This document shows positions 1 through 7,129 of a stretch of 64,000 bases of DNA, piece by piece (within the stretch, counting starts at the first letter, position 1; the number at the start of each line of letters is the position of its first letter). The notes beneath the pieces were generated by a model. That model ran no database searches and was not told the origin of the DNA. It saw only the letters and a list, made by a program, of their open reading frames with translations. Where the stretch lies: contig CAMJYM010000001.1 of NCBI GenBank assembly GCA_946220865.1, positions 62,001 through 126,000 of the forward strand, in the 5' to 3' direction. Source of the stretch: an uncultured Clostridia bacterium (GTDB lineage Bacteria > Bacillota > Clostridia > Saccharofermentanales > DTU023). A program made the translations under genes and the position numbers.

Positions 1-362
1 CTGCTGTGGCCGGTATTGAAGAAATCGTAAGGGGATTCTTCACGTTTGGGGAAGCCTGAAATTCCCTCTTTCTGACGCAGTCCGGCAAAGGCTTCGCGGC
101 GTCCTGTGATCAGTTTCCAGGTATAGCATTGATGACCAACATCAAAAATCAGACGGTCTTTTCCTTTTTCAAAATCAAAGACCTTTGCCAAAGCCAGCGT
201 CAGTTCAACCACACCCAGATTAGAAGCAAGATGGCCACCATTTTTAGAAACAGTAGCGATAATTTCCTTCCTGCACTGTGCGGAAAGCTCTTTGACTTCC
301 TCTATACTCAGCTTTTTAACATCTGCCGGGCAGTTGATGCTATGTAGAATATCCTGACTCAA
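1..362 (-). CDS. dxs: 1-deoxy-D-xylulose-5-phosphate synthase, N-terminal part (runs off window)
   Basis: Condenses pyruvate and glyceraldehyde 3-phosphate with thiamine diphosphate in the first step of the MEP isoprenoid pathway. The first about 120 residues are present and show the family's N-terminal pattern: INCPADVKKLS, SKNGGHLASNLGVVELT, FDVGHQCYTWK and, at the window edge, FFNTGHSS. The start is read as TTG at 362 because GAGG lies 6 bases upstream and no ATG fits. It begins 8 bases after the ispA stop, so both are probably one operon for isoprenoid precursors. The C-terminal four fifths lie outside the window. Confidence 0.93.
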   Translation of the reverse strand, partial: MSQDILHSINCPADVKKLSIEEVKELSAQCRKEIIATVSKNGGHLASNLGVVELTLALAKVFDFEKGKDRLIFDVGHQCYTWKLITGRREAFAGLRQKEGISGFPKREESPYDFFNTGHS

Positions 363-370
363 TGTGAACC

Positions 371-1288
371 TCAGTTTCTGCGGCTGGAAAGCCAGCGCTG
401 CATACCGTACAGCCAGTCAAGTTGCAGCCCTTTTTCCTCCAGTGACGCCAGTATTTTGACATTAGCCTTTTCAAGCTCGGCCAGCCTCTGTTCTGCAACT
501 TTACGACCGAAGACTGTGACAAAGGTTATTTTACCGTCCCTTCTGTCCTTTCCTGCAGTTTTACCCAGCTCTGCCGTTCCAGCTTCTTCGTCAAGCAGGT
601 CATCACGAATTTGGAAACAGAGACCGCTGTTTGCAGCCAAATCCTGCAGGTCGTGGACGATATTCGCTTCAGCGCCAGCACGGAGTGCCGGGCAGACATA
701 AGCCGCCTGCAGTAATTTGCCGGTTTTAAGTGTTTGCAAGGCAGTAAGCTCTTCCAACGAAATACTTTCAGGCTCTTTCCCGACAGACAGCAGATCGAGA
801 CTTTGCCCTCCGAGCATGCCCTTTTGTCCAGCTGCACCCGCCATATAAGCTGATGCCGCCGAAGCCAGCTCACCCTTACGGCACTCAGCGATCAACAGCT
901 CCATGGCCATATTCAGGAGAGCGTCACCGGCCAGTATGGCCTGACCTTCATCAAAAGCTTTATGACAGGAAGCTTGCCCACGGCGTAAATCATCATTATC
1001 CAGAGCGGGAAGGTCATCATGGACCAATGAAGCCGCGTGAATCATCTCGAGAGCTGCAGCATACGGCAGGCGTTCGCTTTCGGGAAGTTCAAAAATTTTT
1101 CCGACTTGAAGCAGAATCAGGCCACGGACTCGCTTGCCTCCCCCCAGCAGGGCATAGCGCATTGCCCCCCGCAAAGTTGTAAAAGGACCATCTTCCGTCG
1201 TCGGAAGCAGGGACTCAAGTATTGCATTAAATCCGGCTCGGTCTTTCTCCAGGGCTTCTGCAAAGACTTTTTCAGACATCACGCTCAT
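371..1288 (-). CDS. ispA: Polyprenyl synthetase, probable farnesyl diphosphate synthase
   Basis: Elongates allylic diphosphates with isopentenyl diphosphate. It is 305 residues, usual for bacterial FPP synthase. Both aspartate-rich Mg-binding regions are visible: DDLPALDNDDLRRG (about residues 94-107) and IRDDLLDEEAG (about 228-238), with GGKRVRG near residue 50. The first motif has two residues between the DD pair and the following Leu-Asp, the bacterial short-chain type, so farnesyl rather than longer product is inferred. The ATG overlaps the xseB stop (ATGA), indicating translational coupling; dxs follows. Confidence 0.9.
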   Translation of the reverse strand: MSVMSEKVFAEALEKDRAGFNAILESLLPTTEDGPFTTLRGAMRYALLGGGKRVRGLILLQVGKIFELPESERLPYAAALEMIHAASLVHDDLPALDNDDLRRGQASCHKAFDEGQAILAGDALLNMAMELLIAECRKGELASAASAYMAGAAGQKGMLGGQSLDLLSVGKEPESISLEELTALQTLKTGKLLQAAYVCPALRAGAEANIVHDLQDLAANSGLCFQIRDDLLDEEAGTAELGKTAGKDRRDGKITFVTVFGRKVAEQRLAELEKANVKILASLEEKGLQLDWLYGMQRWLSSRRN

Positions 1289-1569
1289 ATTTGATTAAGG
1301 GGAGACTCCGTCAGACCGCCCTCGTCATCGACGCGCAGCTCCGTGATTTTTTCTTCCATCTCATTAAGAATGCGCGAACAATAGCGCGAGAGAAAGACAC
1401 CACGTTCGTAGAGTTTACCCGATTCCTCCAATTTAGCTTCACCGCGTTCAAGAGATTTGACAATTGATTCAAGCTCGGCTACAGCCTCTTCATAGCTCAG
1501 TTTTTTTTCACTTTCAGGGACAGACTGCCCTGCAGACGTGGTCTGTTTCTCAGTTTCAGGTCTTTCCAT
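1285..1569 (-). CDS. xseB: Exodeoxyribonuclease VII small subunit
   Basis: Small subunit of ExoVII, which degrades single-stranded DNA to oligonucleotides. The protein has 94 residues. The core shows SYEEAVAELESIVKSLERGEAKLEESGKLYERG, the conserved two-helix pattern of the family, after a 22-residue charged N-terminal extension. It sits 3 bases after xseA and overlaps ispA by 4 bases, the usual Bacillota arrangement in which xseA, xseB and ispA are co-transcribed. Confidence 0.92.
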   Translation of the reverse strand: MERPETEKQTTSAGQSVPESEKKLSYEEAVAELESIVKSLERGEAKLEESGKLYERGVFLSRYCSRILNEMEEKITELRVDDEGGLTESPLNQI

Positions 1570-1572
1570 GTT

Positions 1573-2844
1573 TTAAGTCTCTCCTTTAATGATTTCTTCA
1601 GTTTGCACCAGGACTCGGCCATCCTGCATTCTCAGGCAGAGTTTCATAGGGATATGCATGTCGTGAACGGAGCTGAGCAGCCGACCCTCCTCTGTTTCAA
1701 CGGCCGCATAGCCGCGAGCCAGAAGCTTCCAGGGAGAAAGATGCTCCAGGCTCTGCTCACGAAAGCTCAAATGCTGTTTTTCCTGCTGCAGCAGGCTGGC
1801 TACACTTTTTTCGAGGCGCTGCCGCAGCTGCGTGATTTCTGCTCGTCGGGGTGAAAGGAAGGCCAGGGGCTGTGTGAGCACGGCGCGACGCGAGAGGGCA
1901 TCGAGAGCCAGACTCTCTTCACGGAAGCGTTTTTCCAGGGCAAAGACCAACGCCCGACTGAGGCTGCTCAGACTTTGTCTTGCCAGCAGCAGGCACTGCC
2001 GGATCGACTTATTAAGCCTTTGCTCATCATCCTTCAGACTTTCTATGAGCGCGCTCTTTTCGGGTAAGATCAATTCGGCAGCTGCCGAAGGGGTCGGAGC
2101 TCGGAGATCTGCACAAAAATCGCAGATGGAAAAATCGCTTTCGTGACCCACAGCTGAGATGATGGGAATTTTGCTCTCGTGGACCGCCTCTGCCACAATA
2201 CGCTCATTAAAGCACCACAGATCCTCCAGAGAGCCCCCACCACGTCCGACGATCAGGACATCTGCCGCTTTCAGAATATTAAACAGTTTGATTCCCCGGG
2301 CAATTTCTTCCGCAGCACCGGCTCCCTGCACTTTTGTATTGATGAGGCGCAGGCAGAAACCCGGAAAGCGTCTACGCAGAACATTGACAATGTCGTGAAT
2401 AACAGCGCCGGAGGAAGACGTCACCACACCAATCGTCCGGGGAAGCTGAGGCAGCCTTTTTTTGAGCTTCTGGTCAAACCAGCCCAGGCCTCCAAGCTCC
2501 TTTTTCAAAGCCTCAAAGCGCTGCCACAGATCCCCCTCTCCAAGGGGCTGAAAGCGCTTCACATAGAGCTGAAAACGGCCATCACGCTCATAGATGCCTG
2601 CCCTGCCGTGACAGAGGACATGAGCGCCCTCCTGAGGTAGTTGTCGCTGTGTCTGGACATCACCTCGCCACATGACACAGGAGACCGAAGCCTTGTCGTC
2701 TTTCAGCGTGAAATAAAAATGGCCGGAAGGATAGCGTTTAGCCGCAGAAATTTCACCCTCGACACGACAATTCTGCAGTGGCGACGCATCAATACAGGCA
2801 GAAGCCAGGCGGTTAAAATCAGAAACGCTCAGATCCCCGAGCAT
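1573..2844 (-). CDS. xseA: Exodeoxyribonuclease VII large subunit
   Basis: Catalytic subunit of ExoVII. It has 423 residues, close to the family norm. An N-terminal OB-fold (EGEISAAKRYPSGHFYFTLKD) is followed by the catalytic region with GVVTSSSGAVIHDIVNVLRRRFP and VGRGGGSLEDLWCFNE, then HESDFSICDFCADLRAPTPSAAAE, all family hallmarks; a coiled-coil tail follows. The start overlaps the end of nusB by 16 bases, so translation is probably coupled. Confidence 0.94.
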   Translation of the reverse strand: MLGDLSVSDFNRLASACIDASPLQNCRVEGEISAAKRYPSGHFYFTLKDDKASVSCVMWRGDVQTQRQLPQEGAHVLCHGRAGIYERDGRFQLYVKRFQPLGEGDLWQRFEALKKELGGLGWFDQKLKKRLPQLPRTIGVVTSSSGAVIHDIVNVLRRRFPGFCLRLINTKVQGAGAAEEIARGIKLFNILKAADVLIVGRGGGSLEDLWCFNERIVAEAVHESKIPIISAVGHESDFSICDFCADLRAPTPSAAAELILPEKSALIESLKDDEQRLNKSIRQCLLLARQSLSSLSRALVFALEKRFREESLALDALSRRAVLTQPLAFLSPRRAEITQLRQRLEKSVASLLQQEKQHLSFREQSLEHLSPWKLLARGYAAVETEEGRLLSSVHDMHIPMKLCLRMQDGRVLVQTEEIIKGET

Positions 2845-3374
2845 GTCTCATTCCCTTCACCACTGTCCTGCAACGGCTCAGCAGAAGCTGCGCCCGAGGT
2901 TTTATCACTGTGAAGAGCTGCGGCTGTCCCGGACTGAGGGTTTTCAGTTTCACTTTTCGCGGCCTCTCTCTGACGCATAAAAGAAGCCAAAACGCCGTTG
3001 ATATAAGATCTGGCATCATCATCACTGTAGATTTTAGCCAGGCGTACCGCTTCAGATATAGCCACATTATGGGGCAAATCCTCACAATAAAGGATTTCAT
3101 AAACAGCCAGCCGCAGGATACAGAGATCGACCAGAGGCAGGCGCTGCAAAGTCCAGCGTTTGAGCAAAGGTTCGATGGCTGCATCCAGCTCCTCTAACTT
3201 AGTGCTGACTCCCTCGCAGCGCTCTAAAAAGAAGGCCCGCTCTTCTTCGGAGTAGGCCCGGTCTGCCAGAAAACGTTCTTCCTGCTCACTGCGACTATCT
3301 TTTTGTATGCAGAGCTGATAAAGAAAACAGAAAACAGCTTCGCGGATTTCACCGGGTTTGAACGTGGAATTCAA
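2829..3374 (-). CDS. nusB: Transcription antitermination factor NusB with a long C-terminal tail
   Basis: RNA-binding antitermination factor for rRNA transcription. Residues about 5-135 carry the NusB helical bundle, ending with LPHNVAISEAVRLAKIYSDDDARSYINGVLASF, the conserved C-terminal signature. A further about 45 residues rich in Ser, Glu, Ala and Gly follow and look disordered; NusB normally ends near residue 140. Start is TTG at 3374 with a G-rich ribosome binding site 6 bases upstream. It lies 12 bases after the DUF2273 gene. Confidence 0.9.
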   Translation of the reverse strand: MNSTFKPGEIREAVFCFLYQLCIQKDSRSEQEERFLADRAYSEEERAFFLERCEGVSTKLEELDAAIEPLLKRWTLQRLPLVDLCILRLAVYEILYCEDLPHNVAISEAVRLAKIYSDDDARSYINGVLASFMRQREAAKSETENPQSGTAAALHSDKTSGAASAEPLQDSGEGNETCSGI

Positions 3375-3386
3375 TGGAAGCCCCCC

Positions 3387-3632
3387 TTAGCGAAAAAATC
3401 CCGGAGGAAAGATTTTGTCCAGGAATTTGCGAAAACTTTCTTTATCCGAAAAATGGCGGAGAGATAGAAAGTACCCTGCAAAAGTCATCAGCAGAATAAA
3501 AAGGGTCTTCCAGAGCCCCAATACCATCCAGATCAGGCCAAGGAGAAAGCCAAAAAGAGCTCCTGTAGCACCCGGGCCAATGTTTTTTGCATTTTCAAGC
3601 AACTGCTTCAGCCACGATTTATATTCAGGCAT
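3387..3632 (-). CDS. Small DUF2273 membrane protein
   Basis: 81-residue protein with two close hydrophobic segments (about residues 22-38 and 41-57, sequences such as GALFGFLLGLIWMVLGLW and LFILLMTFAGYFLSL), with charged ends. Size, hydropathy and position next to AmaP and Asp23 match the DUF2273 small membrane proteins of Bacillota, which are inferred to act with the alkaline-shock envelope proteins. Molecular function is not known. Confidence 0.8.
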   Translation of the reverse strand: MPEYKSWLKQLLENAKNIGPGATGALFGFLLGLIWMVLGLWKTLFILLMTFAGYFLSLRHFSDKESFRKFLDKIFPPGFFR

Positions 3633-3683
3633 AGGCCCTCCTTTTCAAGCGACAATAAGATCCTGAACTGAAACTGCTGTCCA

Positions 3684-4235
3684 TCAGTGATCAATTCTGG
3701 CCGTGATAGCGTCAACCCGGGATACGCGAACATGAACTTCGCCAACTTCGATTCCGGTATAGCGTTCAATATCTTTTTTGACTCGCTCCTGAACTCTGGA
3801 CATCATCGTCGGAAGCTCGACGTCAGAATAGCAGGAAACGATCATGGTCACGGCAAGTTTATCCCCTTTGAAGGGGGCCACCCGGGCTTTTGCACTTCTG
3901 ACACCAGACTGTGACCCCTTCGCTGCATTGAGAGCAATGCTTTCAATCGCATCGACCCCGATATCCACTGAACCCAAAGTGGACTCCCGAACGCGCGCAC
4001 GACGCAGGCGTCCACTCATCACAGCAAGCAGAAGAGAAATCACGGCAGCGACAAGCAAGACGATCGCCGACAAAATAATCAGCACACGCCAGCTGCCGAT
4101 TTTCTGCAGTCGTAGGAAAAAGGCCACCATAGCGCTCATGATCGTCTCGGAAAGGAACATCAGCAAAGTAATCAGGGATAAAACCGCTAGGATAAAAGAA
4201 AAAATAACGATAATCACACGTGACCAGCGGCTCAT
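3684..4235 (-). CDS. amaP: Alkaline shock response membrane anchor protein AmaP
   Basis: 183 residues with two N-terminal membrane helices (about 5-30 and 48-70) and a C-terminal cytoplasmic domain containing ALNAAKGSQSGVRSAKARV and RVQERVKKDIERYTGIEVGEVHVRVSRV, similar to the Asp23 fold. In staphylococci AmaP anchors Asp23 to the membrane. Its ATG overlaps the stop of the adjacent Asp23-family gene (ATGA), which supports a joint envelope-stress role. Confidence 0.85.
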   Translation of the reverse strand: MSRWSRVIIVIFSFILAVLSLITLLMFLSETIMSAMVAFFLRLQKIGSWRVLIILSAIVLLVAAVISLLLAVMSGRLRRARVRESTLGSVDIGVDAIESIALNAAKGSQSGVRSAKARVAPFKGDKLAVTMIVSCYSDVELPTMMSRVQERVKKDIERYTGIEVGEVHVRVSRVDAITARIDH

Positions 4236-4609
4236 TTTTCTTCCTCCTCTCTGACGATGCCCATCACCTGGACATTAACTTCATTGACAGGCAGACCGGT
4301 AAATCTTTCGACTTCTTCCTTAACCTGCTCCTGAACCTGCCAGGCCACATCCGGCAGCCTGTAACCGTAGAACATCAGAGGGAAAACATCAATCTGCACA
4401 AAATCGGCATTTTCGCCCTGGAAACGGACGCGCACACCTTTGCCATCGTGTTCTCCCCCGAGAACTTCCTTAAGAGAAACGATAACTCCGGTCTCCAGGC
4501 CCGCCACACCCGGCACCTGCATTGCAGCTTCCGCCGAATACTGGGCAATAAAACCCTGAGACAAACTACGCTCCCCTTTTACGGATGTTTTTTCTCCACT
4601 CTCCGGCAT
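4232..4609 (-). CDS. Asp23/Gls24 family envelope stress response protein
   Basis: 125 residues. Pattern of the family is clear: IAQYSAEAAMQVPGVAGLETG, a GKGVRVRFQGENADFVQIDVFPLMFYGYRLPDVAWQVQEQVKEEVERFTGLPVNEVNVQVMGI-type core (only shown in part here as motif boundaries at about residues 20-115). Such proteins form a membrane-proximal network that senses or buffers cell-wall stress. It lies between efp and amaP, overlapping amaP by 4 bases. The ribosome binding site is weak, so expression may depend on read-through from efp. Confidence 0.88.
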   Translation of the reverse strand: MPESGEKTSVKGERSLSQGFIAQYSAEAAMQVPGVAGLETGVIVSLKEVLGGEHDGKGVRVRFQGENADFVQIDVFPLMFYGYRLPDVAWQVQEQVKEEVERFTGLPVNEVNVQVMGIVREEEEK

Positions 4610-4623
4610 AATCGGCAGCTCAA

Positions 4624-5187
4624 TTAGTTCTTAACACGATCCATATACTCACCGGTACGGGTATCAATACGGATAATATCGCCTTCATTGATAAAGAGGG
4701 GAACGCGGACTTCATAGCCGCTTTCCACTTTGGCTGTCTTGGTGGCGTTGGTCGCGGTATCGCCACGGACACCAGGCTCACACTCCGTGACCAGCAGCTC
4801 TACAAACGTTGGAGGTTCAATGCCAAAGATCGTGCCCTTATAAGAAACGATGCGGCAAACCATACCCTCTTTTAAGTAGTTCAGATTATCGCCCAGGAGG
4901 TCTTTGCTGATAGGAATCTGTTCGAACGTTTCCGTATCCATAAAATAGTAAAGATCACCGTCAGCATAGAGGTAAGACATATCTGCACGCTCCAGCTGGG
5001 CCTGTTCAAACTTTTCTGTCGGGTTAAAGCTGCGCTCCACCACCGCACCGGTTTTGACATTTTTGTATTTGGTACGCACGAAAGCCGCACCTTTGCCAGG
5101 TTTCACGTGCTGAAATTCCACGACCTGGTAAACCTGACCATCCATCTCAAATGTCATTCCGTTGCGAAAATCACCCGCACTAATCAT
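4624..5187 (-). CDS. efp: Elongation factor P
   Basis: Relieves ribosome stalling at polyproline motifs. It has 187 residues and three OB-like domains. N-terminal MISAGDFRNGMTFEMDG and VKPGKGAAFV carry the conserved loop with Lys (about residue 32) that is post-translationally modified in many bacteria; the C-terminal signature GDIIRIDTRTGEYMDRV is intact. A GGAGG site lies 5-6 bases before ATG. A TTGCAG/TATAAT promoter is visible about 65 bases upstream (5251-5280). Confidence 0.96.
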   Translation of the reverse strand: MISAGDFRNGMTFEMDGQVYQVVEFQHVKPGKGAAFVRTKYKNVKTGAVVERSFNPTEKFEQAQLERADMSYLYADGDLYYFMDTETFEQIPISKDLLGDNLNYLKEGMVCRIVSYKGTIFGIEPPTFVELLVTECEPGVRGDTATNATKTAKVESGYEVRVPLFINEGDIIRIDTRTGEYMDRVKN

Positions 5188-5250
5188 AAGTACCTCCTAC
5201 AGGGCACAGGATTTTCCCGCGACCCTCAATCATGTTTATAAGCTTGGTCT

Positions 5251-5280
5251 ATTATAAAGTTAGCAAGGCCCTTACTGCAA
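5251..5280 (-). promoter_or_regulatory. Probable sigma-A promoter of efp
   Basis: On the minus strand a TTGCAG -35 box (5275-5280) and a perfect TATAAT -10 box (5251-5256) are separated by 18 bases. It slightly overlaps the 3' end of the upstream YqeG gene and would give a leader of about 55-60 bases before efp. Confidence 0.55.
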
Positions 5281-5802
5281 GCGCTTACACTTTGGCAATG
5301 CGGGGATGGCCTGGAGATCAAGGCCATGTCGATAACAATAGTTTTCAAGTTTTCTTTTCCAGCGCACAAAACCGGACAGATCCTCCGCCAACGGCGGCAC
5401 AAGGAGAGTTTTGCAGCCGCTTCTGCGTCCGGCCATCACATCAGTAAAGAGCTGATCGCCAATCATGAGGCAGCGTTCAGGTTTCAAGCCTTGTTGACGC
5501 AAAAATGATTTTATCTTGAAAGCCAGAGGTTTCATGGCCAGCCCCAGATAAGGTATCCCCAGATTCTTTGTGAACTCTGCGCCTCGTTCCGCTTTGGCGT
5601 TGGATAGAACACAGAGAGACAAGCCTGCTTTTTTCATCTCTTTGAGGAGGTTTATCGTTGCCAGATCAGCTTGACGAGATCCATCCGGAGCCAGTGTGTT
5701 GTCAATATCTAAAAAAAGCAGTTCTATGCCCAGGGAGGGGATTTTCTGCCAATCAATTTCGGTCAGACTCTGGTTGTAAAAATCGGGGGTTATGATGTGC
5801 AT
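5272..5802 (-). CDS. YqeG family HAD IIIA-type phosphatase
   Basis: HAD-superfamily hydrolase of the YqeG group, about 176 residues. Motif I is FLDIDNTLAPDG (nucleophile Asp and the second Asp present), motif II is VLSNAKAERG, and motif III/IV is MIGDQLFTDVMAGRRSG. These proteins are inferred phosphatases, related to phosphatidylglycerophosphate phosphatases in other lineages; the substrate here is unknown. ATG at 5802 is preferred over in-frame starts upstream because GGAGG sits 6 bases before it. Confidence 0.85.
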   Translation of the reverse strand: MHIITPDFYNQSLTEIDWQKIPSLGIELLFLDIDNTLAPDGSRQADLATINLLKEMKKAGLSLCVLSNAKAERGAEFTKNLGIPYLGLAMKPLAFKIKSFLRQQGLKPERCLMIGDQLFTDVMAGRRSGCKTLLVPPLAEDLSGFVRWKRKLENYCYRHGLDLQAIPALPKCKRLQ

Positions 5803-5963
5803 AGTTTTCCTCCACATTTTCATTATACCCCAGGTTGAGCAGAGCAATCAGAAAGAGCTGGGGCCTCTCGTAAGACGGAGTCATCTGTGTTAGGGTGAGC
5901 AGGCAGAGTCTATGGATTCGACCATATATCTCCGGTCATATTTCACAGAAAGCGAGTTAAAAC

Positions 5964-7124
5964 ATGCAGTGTCTTAAATTCGGAGGCAGTTCGCTTGCCA
6001 CGGCAGAGCGCTTTCAGAATGCCGCTAAAATCGTTGCTTTAAAGCCCGTCAACAGGATCTGTGTTTGTTCTGCTCCTGGAAAGCACCGCCCGGACGAACA
6101 AAAGATCACCGATCTTCTGATTCGCTTTGCCCAGACCAAAGAAAAGGAAGACGGCAAACGTGCAGCCGGGGAAATCCTTGCACGCTGCCGACAAATTGAA
6201 AAAGAACTCTGCATTCCTGAAGCAAAGCTGCCTTCAGATAAGCTGGCTAAAGAGCTGATTGAAGCTCCCCTGGCACAGACTCCTGAAGAACAAAAACTGC
6301 GAGAAGATTTTCTGCTCCCGCTGGGTGAAATTTTTTCTGCCCACATCATGCTCTATTGCCTGCAGCAGAAAGGTCTGAAAACACGTTTTGTCGATCCTGC
6401 TCGTGCAGGGCTGCTCCTTTCGGACGATAAAGACGGCCGCACCGTGAATCCAGTCTGCCGCGAACGTCTCTGCACTTCTCTCAGCGTCGCCCTGCAAGAG
6501 GCCGATGTGCTTGTTATCCCCGGTTTCTACGGAGCTGATAAAGAAGGACGTCGCCGTGTCATGCCCCGTGGCGGCTCCGATTTAACCGCAGCCTGGGCAG
6601 CCGCTTCTCTACATATCGCCTGTGACATTTACAGTGATGTCTCCGGTGTTTATGAGGCTGATCCAGCCGCCATTCTGGCAGCCAGACCCATTCCCTCACT
6701 CTCCTATGCGGAGATGCAGGCTATGGCAGAATATGGAGCTAAGGTTTTGCACAAAGATGCCGTATTCCCCCTGGAAGAAGCCAAATTAAAACTGAGGATA
6801 TTAAACAGTTTCGAACCTGCCGCAAAGGGTAGCCTGATTCGTGTCGAAACTGAAGAAAGATTAAAACCCATCGCCGTCTCCTGGCGCCCTCAGGAAAACA
6901 CAGAGAACGCCTTAATCGCTCTAATCGGCAGCGGGCTTGAAAAAAATCCGGGAATTCAGGAAAACGCTCTCAGTCTTCTCCGCTTAGTGGACAAAAAGTC
7001 CAGAAAATCTGAAACCTTCGACCAGCTACCCGCTCTGGTTTTCCAAGTTGAAAAGAAGTGCGCAAAGAAGGCCGCTGCTCTGCTCTACGAGAAGCTTGTC
7101 GGGCTTCAAAGTCGTCAGCCGTAA
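5964..7124 (+). CDS. Aspartate kinase with shortened regulatory region
   Basis: Phosphorylates aspartate, the first step of the lysine/threonine/methionine and diaminopimelate pathway. KFGGSS at residues 5-10, VLVIPGFYGAD, PRGGSDLTAAWAA, DIYSDVSGVYEADP and EYGAKVLHKDAV define the catalytic domain. The protein has only 386 residues. After the catalytic domain only one ACT-like segment is recognisable (ALIALIGSGLEKNPGIQENALSLL), whereas most aspartokinases carry two. It is the first plus-strand gene, opposite to its neighbours, and converges with the next gene, 5 bases apart. Confidence 0.88.
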   Translation: MQCLKFGGSSLATAERFQNAAKIVALKPVNRICVCSAPGKHRPDEQKITDLLIRFAQTKEKEDGKRAAGEILARCRQIEKELCIPEAKLPSDKLAKELIEAPLAQTPEEQKLREDFLLPLGEIFSAHIMLYCLQQKGLKTRFVDPARAGLLLSDDKDGRTVNPVCRERLCTSLSVALQEADVLVIPGFYGADKEGRRRVMPRGGSDLTAAWAAASLHIACDIYSDVSGVYEADPAAILAARPIPSLSYAEMQAMAEYGAKVLHKDAVFPLEEAKLKLRILNSFEPAAKGSLIRVETEERLKPIAVSWRPQENTENALIALIGSGLEKNPGIQENALSLLRLVDKKSRKSETFDQLPALVFQVEKKCAKKAAALLYEKLVGLQSRQP

Positions 7125-7129
7125 AGATC

